A DNA stretch of 50,572 nucleotides from Rhizoclosmatium globosum (GCA_002104985.1 MCGO01000250.1:1-50572), one strand, 5' to 3'; shown: positions 1-12,093, numbered from the stretch's first letter. Made by a program: numbers and translations. The notes: a model not told the origin generated them from the sequence alone.

Positions 1-120
1 GCCCCAACAAACACTTAACAGTATTCTTTGAGGTTGAAATAAGAGTTATATTGGTTGTTTTGACTATTTATGAAGGTATGGTCCAGTTGACCATCTTAAC
101 CCATCCCAACACTAAGGGTA

Positions 121-180
121 TAAACCCTAAGGGTATAAACCCTATCCTTAACCCTAGCCTTAACCCTATCCCTAACCTTA
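121..180. repeat. Degenerate telomere-like CCCTAA motifs
   Basis: Variants of TAACCC occur in a row (AACCCTAAGGG, CCTTAACCCTAGCC, CCCTATCCCTAACC). The TTAGGG-type unit is the common fungal telomere repeat. The copies here are imperfect and interrupted, so this is an interstitial or subtelomeric relic rather than an active telomere tract. Confidence 0.6.
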
Positions 181-228
181 ATGTATAAATGTTCTTTTAT
201 TGATAAGTGAGCAGTTAGAGAATAGGAG

Positions 229-306
229 TCTGCATCTGCATCTGCATCTGCGTCTGCGTCTGCGTCTGCATCTGCATCTGCATCTGCATCTGCATCTGCG
301 TCTGCA
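229..306. repeat. (TCTGCR)n hexamer microsatellite
   Basis: Thirteen uninterrupted hexamers of TCTGCA or TCTGCG span 78 bp. Blocks of the two versions alternate, which suggests expansion by slippage. No gene overlaps it. Confidence 0.95.
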
Positions 307-458
307 AGACATAACCCAAATTAAAACCTGGCCCCAACAAACACTTAACAGTATTCTTTGAGGTTGAAATAAGAGTTATATTGGTTGTTTTGACTATTTA
401 TGAAGGTATGGTCCAGTTGACCATCTTAACCCATCCCAACACTAAGGGTATAAACCCT

Positions 459-966
459 TTTTAATCAACCACTCTTTCTTGAAAGGAAAACAGTTGATAC
501 CTCAACAACAGTATACATGAAGTTCCAAATCAATGCCAGTAAGTTTCAACTCAAAAAATCATTCACTCAACGGCTGAGCTTCCAGAATTGTTGTGCTTAT
601 AATATTTGTATCATGTACTGTCACTGCTGAACGTCTGAACATGTCCGTATCCACTTCTCACCCCAACTTTTTTTTCTAATTATTTAATATGATACCTTAA
701 TGTAGCTTCAAGGTAAGGGTTAGCTTAAATTCCGATCATGAGAGACTATCCAACAAAGAATTAACTGTCAAGGTTCACGGGGAAAACAGGGAGGTTCGAG
801 TCAGTAGCAATTACACTGTCAAGGCCATAGGTATCACAGAATATTTGGTCACTCAACACTCTACACTCAATTGGTTTTTCCAATCCGAGGAACAGCAAAC
901 CCGTGGGAACTCCTTTATTTCGGTTCATCCATCTATCTTTCCGGCCAGTAGTGTAAGATTGTGGCA
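459..966. other. Intergenic stretch, no supported gene
   Basis: AT-rich sequence downstream of the first minus-strand gene. A 68-codon minus-strand frame at 761-967 has no recognisable motif and no splice partner, and I do not call it. I see no tRNA, hairpin array or transposon ends here. Confidence 0.6.
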
Positions 967-1819
967 TTAATGCAACTTGTCTCTCTTCTTTTCAAACCAT
1001 CCCTTCACGGCTTTCAAAGCAGGAGCCTGCAAAATCTTGTGGATAATGTAACCAACACCCAACGATCCAGCCACAACAACACCCCAAACACCAACAACCT
1101 TGAGATCAGTCAAATCTCCAGCATTCTTGACAAGGACAAATCCGTTCTTTTCAGCAACCCAAAAGACAAGGTGGAATACTTCGCGGTGTACCAATTCAGC
1201 AGCAAGGATGACGGAGCTGACGGCTTCAACAGTTGGATGGGTGAGGAATTTGTGCAAGTTCCGTCTCCATGGGGTTGCAGCCACAACTTCAGTTGGAACA
1301 GTGACGAGAGGGCGGAGAGCAAGGTAAGAAGCGAGAGCGGCCGCTGGGTAACGGAAGGCAGCAAAGATTTGCTGGAATTCAGCGGAACCATAGTTGGGAG
1401 AAACAAACAAGAGCCCAGTCCAGAGTGCAGCAGAAATTCCCTTGAAAGTATATTTAGTTGGAATCGTCAACTCATTCAACCGTAGTGGATTCACTTACAA
1501 GTCCGATGAGTTGATTTTGAGTTGATGGGCCTTTTCCGTCACGTTCTCTTTCGGCAGCGAGGGCAAGACCAGCAAAGAAGGCAGGGAATCTCAATGGAAC
1601 GGCGGCATACAAACCAGCGCCAGCAGAACGAGGAGGAGTGATCGCGTGAGCAAATGGAACAGCAGAAGAAGCGGAAGTGGCAGGGTGCAAACCAAGACGA
1701 ATAGAAGACACAAGAGAGATGACACCAGCAAGAATAGCGGAACCGATGGCAAGGCGAGGGGATGCACCGCGATCAGCACGGAGAAGAGTTTGGAAAGCCC
1801 TAGGAAGTGAAAGGTTCAT
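967..1819 (-). CDS. Multi-pass membrane protein, unknown (second ORF of a pair)
   Basis: Not recognised. Two exons (1499-1819 and 967-1440) join through a 58-nt GTAAGT...AAG intron to give 264 residues. Several hydrophobic Ala/Val/Leu-rich segments suggest a multi-pass integral membrane protein, and the C-terminus is basic (FEKKRDKLH). Its ATG lies only 6 nt after the TGA that ends the upstream ORF, and both are in the same frame (TGA CAA ATT ATG). It is therefore either the second cistron of one mRNA or the C-terminal half of a single protein of about 485 residues interrupted by a nonsense codon, readthrough codon or base-call error. I favour one gene, because a 6-nt spacer leaves no room for a separate promoter. 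Confidence 0.6.
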
Positions 1820-1825
1820 AATTTG

Positions 1826-2591
1826 TCATGGCAGCCTAATGACACGGATATACCATGGAGCAGCAAGGTAGAATCCACAGTCCGTAACAGCTCCAAACAA
1901 GTGAGCGACACGAGACAAGTGCTGTTCGGCACCGTCACCACGTTGGAAAGCAGTAGCCAAGACACTTGCAATGACAGACACAATTGGCGGCAGAACGGCC
2001 ACGATCTTGCTAGCCCAGAATTTAACAAGAGCCCAAGTGCCTGGAATTGTCTCGCCTGATTTGATTTGCCAGTTAGTTGTGTGGGTTAGATGCGGACTCG
2101 TCATTGTGATTTACCCTTTGGAGTTGCTTCCGCCAACTCGATACCGGCAGCCAAACCAGACAGCAAGAACAGCGGCTCGTACGCCAATTCACCGCGGGAA
2201 AGACCGATCACGACAGGGCCGGGAGAGTAGCGGTAGTACAGGCGATCATTCTTGACGACCTAATAACCCTTGCTTAGCGACACCCTACCACCAACCCACA
2301 ACCAGTCACCTTTGGCAGCATCGAAAGCGTCGAATATCCAACGACCCAAATCGTCAACGGAACACGCAAACCACGCGCGATCGCAGAAATGTGAGGATGG
2401 CGCGATCCTTCAATGTGGTTGTGCGAGGAAGTCGCTGTGACACTTGTCTTTGTCACGGTCGACACTCCATCGGACGTGGTTGTCGTCGTGGTCGTGGTTG
2501 TCTTGGTGGCTGTCTCGTCTGTCTCAACAGCCTTCTTCGTCGTGAACCGCTTGAACATTTGCGACAAGATTCTGAAAGCACTCTTAACCAC
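1826..2591 (-). CDS. Membrane protein, unknown (first ORF of a pair)
   Basis: Not recognised. Three exons (2310-2591, 2115-2259, 1826-2055) with GT-AG introns of 50 and 58 nt give 218 residues. The N-terminus is basic and holds a run of nine threonines after residue 30, typical of a disordered tail. It is followed by hydrophobic segments (LTIWVVGYSTLSML, PLFLLSGLAAGI, IVAVLPPIVSVIASVLA) that look membrane-spanning. The reading frame stays open through both splice junctions, which supports the model. It ends in TGA followed by C, and the same frame continues into the next ORF after two codons, so the stop may be read through or be an error. Confidence 0.6.
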
Positions 2592-2678
2592 GAAAATAAC
2601 ACTCTGACATAATTCATTGAAGGAGAAAGAAGAAAAGGAGAGCGCGATAAAAGCAGAGAGCCAAAAACGTGGAAAGAA

Positions 2679-4482
2679 TTAGTAATATTCATCTCCTTCA
2701 TCAACCAGAAACTCTTCTGCGTCACCGACTTCCCGGTTTGATGATTGGCCGAAATCAATAAATCTGATGCGATTTTCCTCATCCACCATAATATTTGGGA
2801 GCCGCAGGTCGTTGTGGTTCACACCTTGTGAATGTAAAATATCCAATAATCCATCCAATTCCTGCTTCCTTCGCTGGAACTCTGCCAGTGATATTGGCTT
2901 CCCAACATCTTCCAACACAAGCACTTGCAACATCCCATAAATCGTTCCAAAAGCGATGAACTTTGGAATTAGAGTACCTTGCAAAGATTCCAGCTGCTGG
3001 TAGAATGCAACTTCTTTCTTGAACTGTTCTAATCCCCCGACAATCTTCGAAAGATCCATGGTTTTGAACACAACGTTCTTGAAATACAAATACTGTCCCT
3101 TTGTCACAGCTCCTGTTTGACTGCGACCAATGCTATTCCCCCAATCAATCAACCCATCAAGTTTCAAAGAATCATATGATTTTTGATACGGTGGGTGATC
3201 TGTTTGAATGCTAGGATTCACAACACTGCTGCTACGAGGTGGTGCATATATCCAATTACTTTTAAGCTCCATACTCAAAAGAACTGCCATCCATGCACTT
3301 GTAAGTGTAAGATTTGGAGACATTGAAGACGACGAAATGCTGGGTGATATCTCCAATCGGACATTGTCCGAGTCTTCTGATCTACGAATGAACCAAGTCT
3401 GATCAAGTGTTGTCAAAACTCCATAACGATGGCGATTTATAGCCATATAGACAAATATCTGCTCCAAAGCACGAACAACTTTTCCTTTTACTGTACGCTT
3501 ATTTTCCTTCAATAACTGAATTTCTGCCTGATAAGCTTCAATCAGGTTGGAAACACAAGGAAATTCCCATGGAGTTTTGAATTCAATCGCAAGTTTCGGA
3601 AGCTGGAGACCATTCTCGTCTGTTGCCCAGATTCTATCAGGATCTCCAAGTATTTGTGGACACCCCTCAATCGGTGAAAACGTTCCTGAACTCATTGGGC
3701 ATACAGTTTTCATCAGATTTACAAGAGGATCAAACAACGCAAAGTCCCCTAGTCCGCGAACATCTGTTTCATTAGCGCAAGGGCGATTCTTCACAGGCAT
3801 GAACTCTTTCAAAAGGAGCATGTTTTTAACACCTTTGAGGATGAGTCGAGCATCTGATTCAAAACTCGACCATTCCGAAAGAGTCAAAGGAACCATTGTG
3901 TACTTTTCAGCAACAGACGATGTAGTACTTGACGAGGAATGGAATTGTCTGCAAATAACTGGCTCGAAACTCATGGCAAGAGCTTGATGAGTAGTTTCAA
4001 TCTCCAAGGGACCTTCATCTTCATGTGGAACCAGAACCAGCACATGATACAAGTCGTCGGGTAAATGGGCCGTGAAGAATGAAAGCTGTGTCGCATGGTG
4101 CATGACCTGTTTACCAAATTCCAATTCAGAAACAATGACCAATGATGAAACAAAATCTGACCTTGAAGGTGAAACCGTTTTCCATCACACAGGATCCAGC
4201 AACGTCTCGGAACATTGAGGCGCACTCTCTCGAGAATTCAGGATCTTCTCCGTAAGATTGGACACGAAACAAGTCACTATGTACTTGAAGGTCATCCAAG
4301 GATATTCCTCCAACATTGCCTTTGCAGATCCGAATAAGCGTGAGTCTTCTCGCTGCCCAATACTTCAGGTCCGGGCTCATCTTTGCACGAATTGCTTCTT
4401 TGAGGTTGCTGACAGTGGATGTGGTATGGTCAATCGAAATCGAGAAGCCAGTTTGACCCAGCAAACAACAGATTCGTAACAT
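2679..4482 (-). CDS. Crinkler (CRN)-like protein with nuclease-like and kinase-like domains
   Basis: Two exons (4162-4482 and 2679-4106, 55-nt intron) encode 582 residues. The N-terminus resembles the ubiquitin-like CRN header, with LKEAIRAKMSPDLKYWAARRL at about residues 28-48, and the header ends in HVLVLVP at 128-134, the hallmark closing motif of CRN proteins. The middle carries GDPD (262-265) and AIEFK (280-284), the D...ExK pattern of PD-(D/E)XK nucleases. The C-terminus is a protein-kinase fold: lysine in VVFK (about 455), glutamate in KKEVAF, HND catalytic loop (538-540) and DFG (558-560). Crinklers are known from oomycetes, chytrids and some other fungi as host-directed or conflict effectors. 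I see no classical secretion signal. The function of this copy is inferred only from the domains. Confidence 0.85.
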
Positions 4483-4673
4483 GATTTTGTTTCACAAGAA
4501 ATTAAGGCTATGAACCATTCTGCCTCTCTGTACTGTATCCATTTCGCCTTTCTCTATCTAGTCCATGAACACAAATCTAACACAACTGCGCTTATTCACA
4601 GCAGAACGAACATAATTCGAAAACATTCACTTTAATTTACCCAAACGTTCAAGATAACAAAAGCGTGATAAAA

Positions 4674-7600
4674 TCAAAGGGCCAAAAAGTAGCTGGCCAA
4701 TGGGAATGAAACAAGACAGTTCTTGACATATTGCTGCAATTGAGCATCGCTGGCCTTCAACTTCAACAATGATTTGTGTACAGTAGTTGCGTTCTACAGT
4801 AAACCAAACTCAATAACACATCACAGATAACACCCATACTCTGACTTACCTCAACATTGAACGATTTCTTTCCACCATCAACTCCTGCGACAGCAACGAC
4901 GCCATCAATGGCGGAAGAGACGCTGGCGGCATCAACAATGGCAGTAGCTTCAGCAAAAGAGACCGCATGAAGAATAGAGTCCTTTCCGTGCTTCTTTCCA
5001 AAGTTTTGGTTGAAGCCCTTCAAATCGTTCAACTTGCCATCAAGCAAGTTACCCAGAACCTCGACAACAATGGGCTTCACTTTTTCGTGAATGGTAGCGT
5101 CAGTTTGGACTGTAGTTGAAAAAAGTCAGAGATTCATTCTTCATTGACAAATGAGAACATACCAGCCAGAGCGAGTTCCACAGCGAGCTTGTGCAACTCA
5201 GGATTAGCAGCATCAATCTGGAAACCCTTTTTCAAACACTTGACAGCAAGCAAGTAGTTCTCTATCGAAAAACAAACTATCAGACACAAAACATTCTTCA
5301 ATGCCAAGAAAACTCACTTCTTCGCAAGTAGACGCTTACTCCCAACACTTGAGATTCAATGCGTCCAGGACTCAAATCCAAAAGGGGCTTCAAGAACTTA
5401 AGTGACTCGGTCAGCAAATCACTCTCATTCAAGAACTTGGAACCATCAGGATCATCGTCTTTCTTTTTAGCATCTTTGGAGTCTGCACCCTTCGCAGCTG
5501 CACCGGTTGTCGCGATGTTTTCTTTGCTGTCGCCCTTTGCAAGCTCGGCTTTCTTTGCCTTACGAAGCGCCTTCTTGCGGTCGGATTCAGACATTTGGCC
5601 TTGCAATCAAAAAGTTAGTTTCGCATAACAACAACAATTCGACACTCACTCATTTCCTCAGTCTTCTGCTTATCGTCCAATATCTTCTTGTCAAAAGCAG
5701 CAACATGCAACTTGACAGCCTCAACAGCAGCCTTGAAGTAGAATGGATGAGCGCGAAGCTGGTCTTCCATTCGGACAAGATTAATGTACGTGCGCATCGT
5801 CGCTTTACGAATACTGTAGGTGTGGAAGTCGAATTGATCGTCGTAGATATCGTAGAAGAACTAAGGAAAACGTCCAAGTCAGAACTTACTGAAACGCTCA
5901 ACGAGAACGTACCTTTTCGATAATGTTGAACTTCTTCAAAGCACGGCCATAATCCCCGCGAGCAATGTACGCCATAGCAGATTCATAAGCGAACCAAGTA
6001 CATTGCATATCAACCAAGTCATTCAACTTGTCTGTACTGTCAATACGACAGAAGAGGATAATAGTCTTTTCAGCCTCTTCAATCTGACCTGCACGCAACA
6101 TGTACTTGACACACTTAGTGTTGATGCAACGATCTTGTAAGTCGAGGTTGCGAGCGTAGTTCATGACTTGCATCGCCTGCTGGATATCTCCGGCATGCTA
6201 AATTTGGGTGTCAACAGGTGAGGCACAAACTAAGTATCCAACCTACCTTCAAAATGCGAGCCTTGGTCATGAACAATTCAACGAGGGTAGGAGTGTGCTG
6301 AATTGCCTTCTCAATGTACTCCAAAGCCTCTTTTCTCTGACCCAAGAAGTCATAGTGTTGAGCGAGGTAGTAGTATACCCACAAGACAGCCGATGGGGGC
6401 TCAACAACCTGCACATCATCTTCTTCATACTTGACAAACTCGCCGAAAGTAGAGTGAGATGTCAAGTTGCGGACATAAGACAAACAGAGCTCCTCGATTT
6501 TGGCAAGCTTTTCAGGGTTAGAGTACAAGGAGCGGACAGACATGAAGAGGGATGGAACACCCTTTTGAAGATTGAAACGTAAGAAGGAGTCAATCATTTT
6601 GGCGAAGCGCTCGCCTTTCAACAGAGTCAGTCAAAAATAATGCAAAACTCTTGTGAATCAACCCACCAGTAGCGTAGTTCAGTGGAACGCGCTTCAAAGC
6701 GTTTGAGCGACGATGCTCATCAACAAGGTCTTCGAACATCTCAAAGAGCGAGGAAGTCTTCTTTTCGTCCAAGTCGTTGAAAAGGCCCTTGGACTTTTGC
6801 AAACCCTCCAACGCACTGTAACTGTCTGGGTTGACCTTGAAGAGTGCCTTGTAAGCAATTTCAGCCTGCTTCAATTCGCCCATCTCAAGCAACAATCGAG
6901 CTGATGGTGGAGATTATTCAGCCATTTCAGTAACGCTCGCGCACAACAAACCTCTGGTCTCCTTGTACGACTTCTTGTCCAAAATCGACTTTTCATTGGA
7001 CTCGAGCATTTCAAGCGCACCTTTACGGTCTCCAGCTTCCTCCAACAACATTGCGCGGTACAAGTGAATCTCCGAGTTTTCGTATTCAACACCCTTCTCG
7101 ACGTATGTCTACATGATTAAATTTAGCCATTATTTCGTGTTGGCCCTTTCGGTATACCATAAACATCTCGTGATACAATTTCATGGCTTGGATAGCACCA
7201 TCCAAGTCCTTTGCAAGATGGAACGATCCGGCCAAGGTCAACCAAAACTGCTTCACAGAAGGTCTCAAAAGAACGACGCTCAAACAAGCTTCCTACACAA
7301 GTAGAGAAATAAGGGTATAGTGTGAGTCATCTCTGAAAACAATCACTGTGCGAACGCACCACAAAAGCCTCCATATTACGAAGTTGACACTGCATTGAAG
7401 CAAAGTCGCGGAAGATACCGAGATTTTCCTGTATAATGTATTGAAGTTTAGAGCTTGGCGGATCACTGCCTTGACAACCGCCCGAACCTTATCAATACGA
7501 AGCGCCTGGGTGTAACATTTGATGACTTCTTCGTAGTTCTTTTCGGCTCTGTAAATGAGACCGTATGCATGCCAACCTGAGAAGGCCAAATGTCAAAAAC

Positions 7601-8031
7601 GCAAAAGCAGGTGAACAATACGCACAGACGTGGTTTCCGATATCGTTTTTGATTGCCTTTTTGACAGTTTCGTGCGCTTCTTCCTTTCGTTCGAGGCCTG
7701 AGAGGAAAAGGGCCTTCATAGCAAGGGCCTCTGTTTAAGTTGGGTTGGTTCGTGCCAAGTAAGCATCAGCTGCATTCATTGGACAGTTGTGAAAGGTACC
7801 TCCGTGGTCGGGAAACTTCTTAAGGATTGTTTCGGCTGTTTTGAGACCCTTCTTGTGCTGCTTGTTGTCGTGGAATTTCTGGTTGGGTTGGTGCGATGGT
7901 AAGTTAGTTCACCTTGCACAGCCTTGCACTGCCAGCAAGATACGCTATTAAAACAATAATAGACTTACTGCGACTTGGCGCATGAGAGCTGCCTCCTTTG
8001 CAGGAAGGTCCTGGCTCTTCTTTGTGGTCAT
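4674..8031 (-). CDS. NAA15: NatA N-terminal acetyltransferase auxiliary subunit NAA15
   Basis: Fifteen exons, all joined by GT-AG introns of about 44-90 nt without any frame break, give 851 residues, close to the usual family length. Naa15 is the TPR scaffold that anchors the Naa10 catalytic subunit on ribosomes for co-translational N-terminal acetylation. Family landmarks follow in order: an N-terminal KKGLKTAETILKKFPDHGE helix pair, KALFLSGLERKEEA, HAYGLIYRAEKNYEE and KCYTQAL, then RVPLNYATGERF, the conserved PPSAVLWVYYYLAQHYD, CVKYMLRAG, QLRAHPFYFKAAVEA and a Lys-rich, acidic linker. The start at 8031 opens with MTTKKSQDLPAKEAALMRQ, matching the family N-terminus. It is divergent from the aldehyde dehydrogenase gene, with 231 bp between the two start codons. 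Confidence 0.96.
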
Positions 8032-8262
8032 TTTGGGTTGAGTAAAAAAGCAGAACGGCAATAATATGTTTAGATTAACCTGAATGCATATCTATCCTTA
8101 AAGTGCACATGCTTTTTATGAGTGTACCGTGCAGATGATGAAACAAGACCGCTATTCCACAAAGTATTCATTCGACGATCGGAAGTGTATTTCAAAGACG
8201 AAAATCAAGAATTGGAGAAACCCTTTTTCCGGCCAATATCAATTCAAACTCACAAAGAACAC

Positions 8263-10025
8263 ATGGAAGAAACAAGTGTTCGAATCATGCCCCTCCCAAA
8301 CCCAACGCCCCTTGATGACATTCCAAAGGTAAGCACCAGTTCTTTCTCTATGAATGAATGGGAACCTAATTGGAACGCACAGATTGCCCGTGAGCTTGAT
8401 GCCACCTTCCTCACCAACAAGACCCGAGACTTGGCCTGGCGCAGAGTCCAGTTGAACAGACTCTACGACCTCGTCCAGGACAACTACTCTCTTCTCTGCG
8501 AAGCCATGCACAAGGACTTGCGCAAGGTAAACCCAACAGCGAAAGTGAGTGCAAATGCTGACCAATTACAAGGACTTGTTCACTTGTGGCGGAGACCTTG
8601 ATCTGACTTTGTCTGAAACGGCGCATTGTTTGACGCACTTGGAAGAATGGGCTGCCCCAGTCCCAGCAAAGAAGACATTGTTCACCTTATTTGACAACAA
8701 TGCAACAATCCACGATCCACTTGGAGTTGTTCTCATTATTGCTCCATGGAACTACCCTGTCATGCTTCTCCTGGCACCAATGGCTGCTGCATTGGCTGCT
8801 GGAAACTGTGTGGTACTCAAGGTTGGTTTGGTTTTTCCGCATCTTCCATTTTTCTTAGTTTTTCCGCATCTCCCTCTAAATCACCTTCAACACTCAGCCC
8901 AGTGAGGTTTCAACTCACACCGAGGCTCTCCTTCTAGACCTGATTCCAAAGACCTTCGATGCCGACACTGTCAGAATCGTTGCTGGTGGCGTTCCAGTCG
9001 CCAGTGCCCTCCTCGCACAAAAGTGGGACCACATTTTCTACACTGGAAATGAGACAGTCGGAAAGATTGTCATGACTGCTGCTGCAAAGCATTTGACTCC
9101 AGTCACACTCGAGTTGGGTGGAAAGTGCCCCGTGTACATTCACGAGGATGCCAACATTGATGTTGCCGCACAACGTCTTGCTTGGGGAAAACTCTACAAC
9201 GCTGGTCAAACATGTATTGGCCCCGACTACGTGCTCGCCCACAAATCAGTACTCCCACGCCTTATCCCAGCCCTCAAGAAGGCTGTGCAGAACTTGTACG
9301 GAGAGAACCCACACACTTCCCCAGATTATGGTCGTGTTGTATCTGCGGGCCACATGAAGCGTCTTACAGACATCATTGACCGCCAATCCGCCCTCCCACA
9401 CTCCCAAATCATTTCCGGTGGAGAATACGACCACGACTCTAAATACATTGCTCCCTACTTTGTCGCTGGAGTCCAAACCACCGACCCACTCATGGAATCC
9501 GAGCTCTTTGGCCCACTTATGGGAATCGTGGCCGTCTCCTCAGTGGACGAAGCCCTCTCCATCATCAACTCCCGCGCCCACCCACTCTGCCTCTACGTCG
9601 TCGCAGAATCCAAAGCCGTCGTCAAGAAGATTCAAAACTCAACCCGCTCCGGAACAATCTCCATCAACGATTACCTCGCAAACATGATTCTCTCTGACCT
9701 TCCTTTCGGAGGTGTGGGATCCTCCGGATTCGGCAGTTACCACGGCCGCAGAGGGTTCCTCACGTTCTCGCATGAGCGTGCTCGTGTTTGGAGAAGCGCA
9801 GATGCGTTCAGTGAGCTTTGTCACAAGGTTGCGTACCCACCTTTGGCTAATACTCCATGGGCTTTGTGGTTTGGTAACACAATGTTGCATTACAAGAGAC
9901 CAAGCGCGGCGTACGTCTTTGTGAGAAATTATGTGCCAGTGAAGGCTTTGGTTGTTGTGATTGGATTGGCTTTGTTCTTTGAAATTGGAAGACGTGTCGG
10001 TCGTGGTGGGAACTTTTGGGCGTGA
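8263..10025 (+). CDS. Fatty aldehyde dehydrogenase (ALDH3-type), tail-anchored
   Basis: Four exons (8263-8328, 8383-8526, 8573-8821, 8898-10025) give 528 residues. The family oxidises long-chain aldehydes to acids with NAD(P)+. Landmarks are IIAPWNYPV, the catalytic-base region TLELGGK (Glu about 225) and the nucleophile in NAGQTCIGPDY (Cys about 259), followed by ELFGPLMGIV and LPFGGVGSSGFG. After the catalytic domain comes a hydrophobic segment (VKALVVVIGLALFFEI) near residues 500-518 and a basic tail, as in membrane-bound fatty aldehyde dehydrogenases such as yeast Hfd1 and animal ALDH3A2. This suggests an ER, mitochondrial or peroxisomal membrane anchor. The start was chosen because it precedes the first spliced exon in frame; an upstream in-frame ATG at 8122 is possible but weak. 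Confidence 0.93.
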
Positions 10026-10158
10026 GAAGCCTCCTCTTCTGCTTTCTTTGATATAGCTCATATACTCAGTAAATATCTGTTGTTTCCGTGCGTCCTTTTG
10101 AGTTATTGTTTCAATTGGTTCGGAATGTACAGAAATGTTAATTTTATTACCATCGTAC

Positions 10159-11814
10159 TCAAAGAATGAAAAATAACATCATGCACAACAAGGGAACTAT
10201 AGATGAAAACTTTGTGGTCGATACTGATTGAATTTTAGTGACGGTCGCTACCCCTGTATTGGCTGCGCCAGGTTTTGATGTTGTTTTGGACACATTTTCA
10301 TCAAATGATGGCAGCTTTCCAACAGCAAATGGGTTCTTGTACTTCTTCTGGCGATAATAATCCGCCAACCACTTCGTCGAGTTCTTGACAACACGCTCCA
10401 AAGTACCACCAGGAGTTCCCAATCCAACAACATGAACCGCCCCAAACTTTTGGTCATAATACCCCCACTCAAAGTTATCCAACAGCGACCACATCAACAT
10501 TCCTTTCACTGGGACTTGGTCTTCCTCAAGAGCTTGTGCGAGGGCAGTCGCGTGGGATTGCCAGAATTTCAATCGATTCGGGTCATTCACAACTTGATCC
10601 AACGTCATATCAGCTTCATTAACACCCGCATATCCAAGTTCTGTAACTATAATGTCCATGTTGTACCGTTTGTAATACCAATTCGCCATTTTTCTCGCAC
10701 CCTGTCCCCAAACATGTTGCCAACAATACGCGGGACATCCAGCTCCGCTTGGAACATCTTCTTGAGAAACGGGGATTCCTGCTGTACTATAGTAATTCAT
10801 CGCAATGAAATCAACTGTTCCTTTCATAGAAGCCTTCTCAGTGTCTGTGAAGGATGGAGGAGCTCTTCCAGCTGCATCCAAATTTTCCTTATTGTCAATG
10901 AAAGCGGATATCGTGTCTTGCTGGAAGTCTCCAAACACCAAAGGGTCGTGATACCTTTGTGTCAACGTCAAAAATATGATTTGCAGAAAACAAAACTTAC
11001 CAGGCCGCGTATGCCAGATTACGCTTCTCAGCTGAGACAGCATCTGGCCCTTCATTCCATTCAACGTTACTTGGAAATCCAAACTTCCATCCTTTGCGTG
11101 TTGCATCATACTTGGATCTGGCCAAGTTGACAACAGCTCCATGAATAAGATGATTCCTCTTGACACAATCAATAGTTGCTTGATAGGTATCATTCTTAAG
11201 TCCAGGCGCTAAGCGACCTTGCTGGAACCCAAATTTACATCCACTTTCAGCTTCGTTTATAGTCAGCCAATAGTTGACTCTTCCATCCCCAAAGGCAGTG
11301 AATAAGGCATCAGCATACTTGACAAAATCAGGACTAATCTGGTCAGATGCCCAACCCTTATACTGTTCAAAGCAAGCTAATGGAAGATAGCCTTTAAGCA
11401 CCCAACTCTTCAAACAACCTTCATACCTTGTGGTAAATCCCAATGATACATAGTCAAGAAAGGAACAGCTCCGTTCTTAATGATTTCATCAATCATATCG
11501 CTGTAGAATGCAATTCCTTCAGGGTTCACTTCCCCACTACACCCCTTCATCACTCTCGGCCACGAAACACTGAACCGATACAGTGTAGCCCCAAACGTAG
11601 GCAAAAGTTTTAAATCGTCTTTGTAGCGATGGTATTGGTCCGTGGTAACATCGGCATTGGCGGCGTTGGGGAAATTGGTGTGGTACCAAGTATCGAAGAC
11701 CCCTGGTTCTTTTCCTCCAACGTTCCAGGCACCTTCCGTCTGGTATGCAGAACCACCGAAGCCCCATGCAAAGTCGTATGCGAAAACACGGGTGGCGAGA
11801 AGAAGAACAAGCAT
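10159..11814 (-). CDS. GH1 family beta-glycosidase, secreted, copy 1
   Basis: Three exons (11427-11814, 11001-11376, 10159-10954) give 519 residues. Glycoside hydrolase family 1 enzymes retain configuration using two glutamates. The acid/base residue lies in LTINEAES (Glu about 171) and the nucleophile in IVTELGYA (Glu about 360). Both motifs deviate from the usual TxNEP and (I/V)TENG, but the catalytic Glu is present in each. A signal peptide (MLVLLLATRVFA) precedes DFAWGFGGSAYQTEGAW, the family's substrate-binding start, and WSLLDNFEWGYYDQKFG is also typical. The C-terminus has a Ser/Thr stretch and a hydrophobic tail (SSIVPLLCMMLFFIL) that suggests a GPI signal or membrane anchor. It is tandem with a close paralog, consistent with beta-glucosidase activity on plant-derived sugars (inference). 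Confidence 0.95.
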
Positions 11815-12093
11815 TGCAGAAACTATTTTCTGATTGGGCTTATTGGTTTTTCAGAAAGGATTCAACTTTCTTTCTTTTCAACTCTAAATACAAACGAAAC
11901 GCAACATTGTTAATCACATCATAGAATTCAATTACAAATGAAGGTCGGAGGTGAGTGAGCTAAGCTGATACGTTATGAGGCAGAATTTATAAATTTCAAC
12001 TTCATTGGATGATGTCGGTAAATATGAATGAAAAACGTTACAGAGAAATGTACTTAGGTATGAAAAAAGGAAATGCTAATCTACGAAACAGTT
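11815..12093. promoter_or_regulatory. Spacer between tandem GH1 genes
   Basis: This 279-bp AT-rich gap must hold the terminator of copy 2 and the promoter of copy 1, both on the minus strand. I see no clear TATA box, and no reading frame is shared with either gene. Confidence 0.4.

Larger units (their letters stand above)
1..458. repeat. Exact 128-bp direct repeat pair bracketing simple repeats
   Basis: Bases 1-128 recur without a mismatch at 331-458. The first copy may start before the window. Between the copies lie degenerate telomere-like motifs and a hexamer microsatellite. No coding frame fits the unit, so this looks like a tandem array with a period of about 330 bp, of the kind found near chromosome ends. 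Confidence 0.9.

Noticed and set aside
761..967. Minus-strand 68-codon frame at the left edge
   Set aside because: No motif, no splice partner, and it abuts the end of the better-supported gene.
961..1485. Plus-strand 174-codon frame
   Set aside because: It is antisense to the spliced membrane ORF on the minus strand and has no family motif.
1829..1860. An 18-nt intron removing the TGA between the two membrane ORFs
   Set aside because: A GTATAT...TTAG segment exists, but it is far too short, and removing it brings in a new stop codon.
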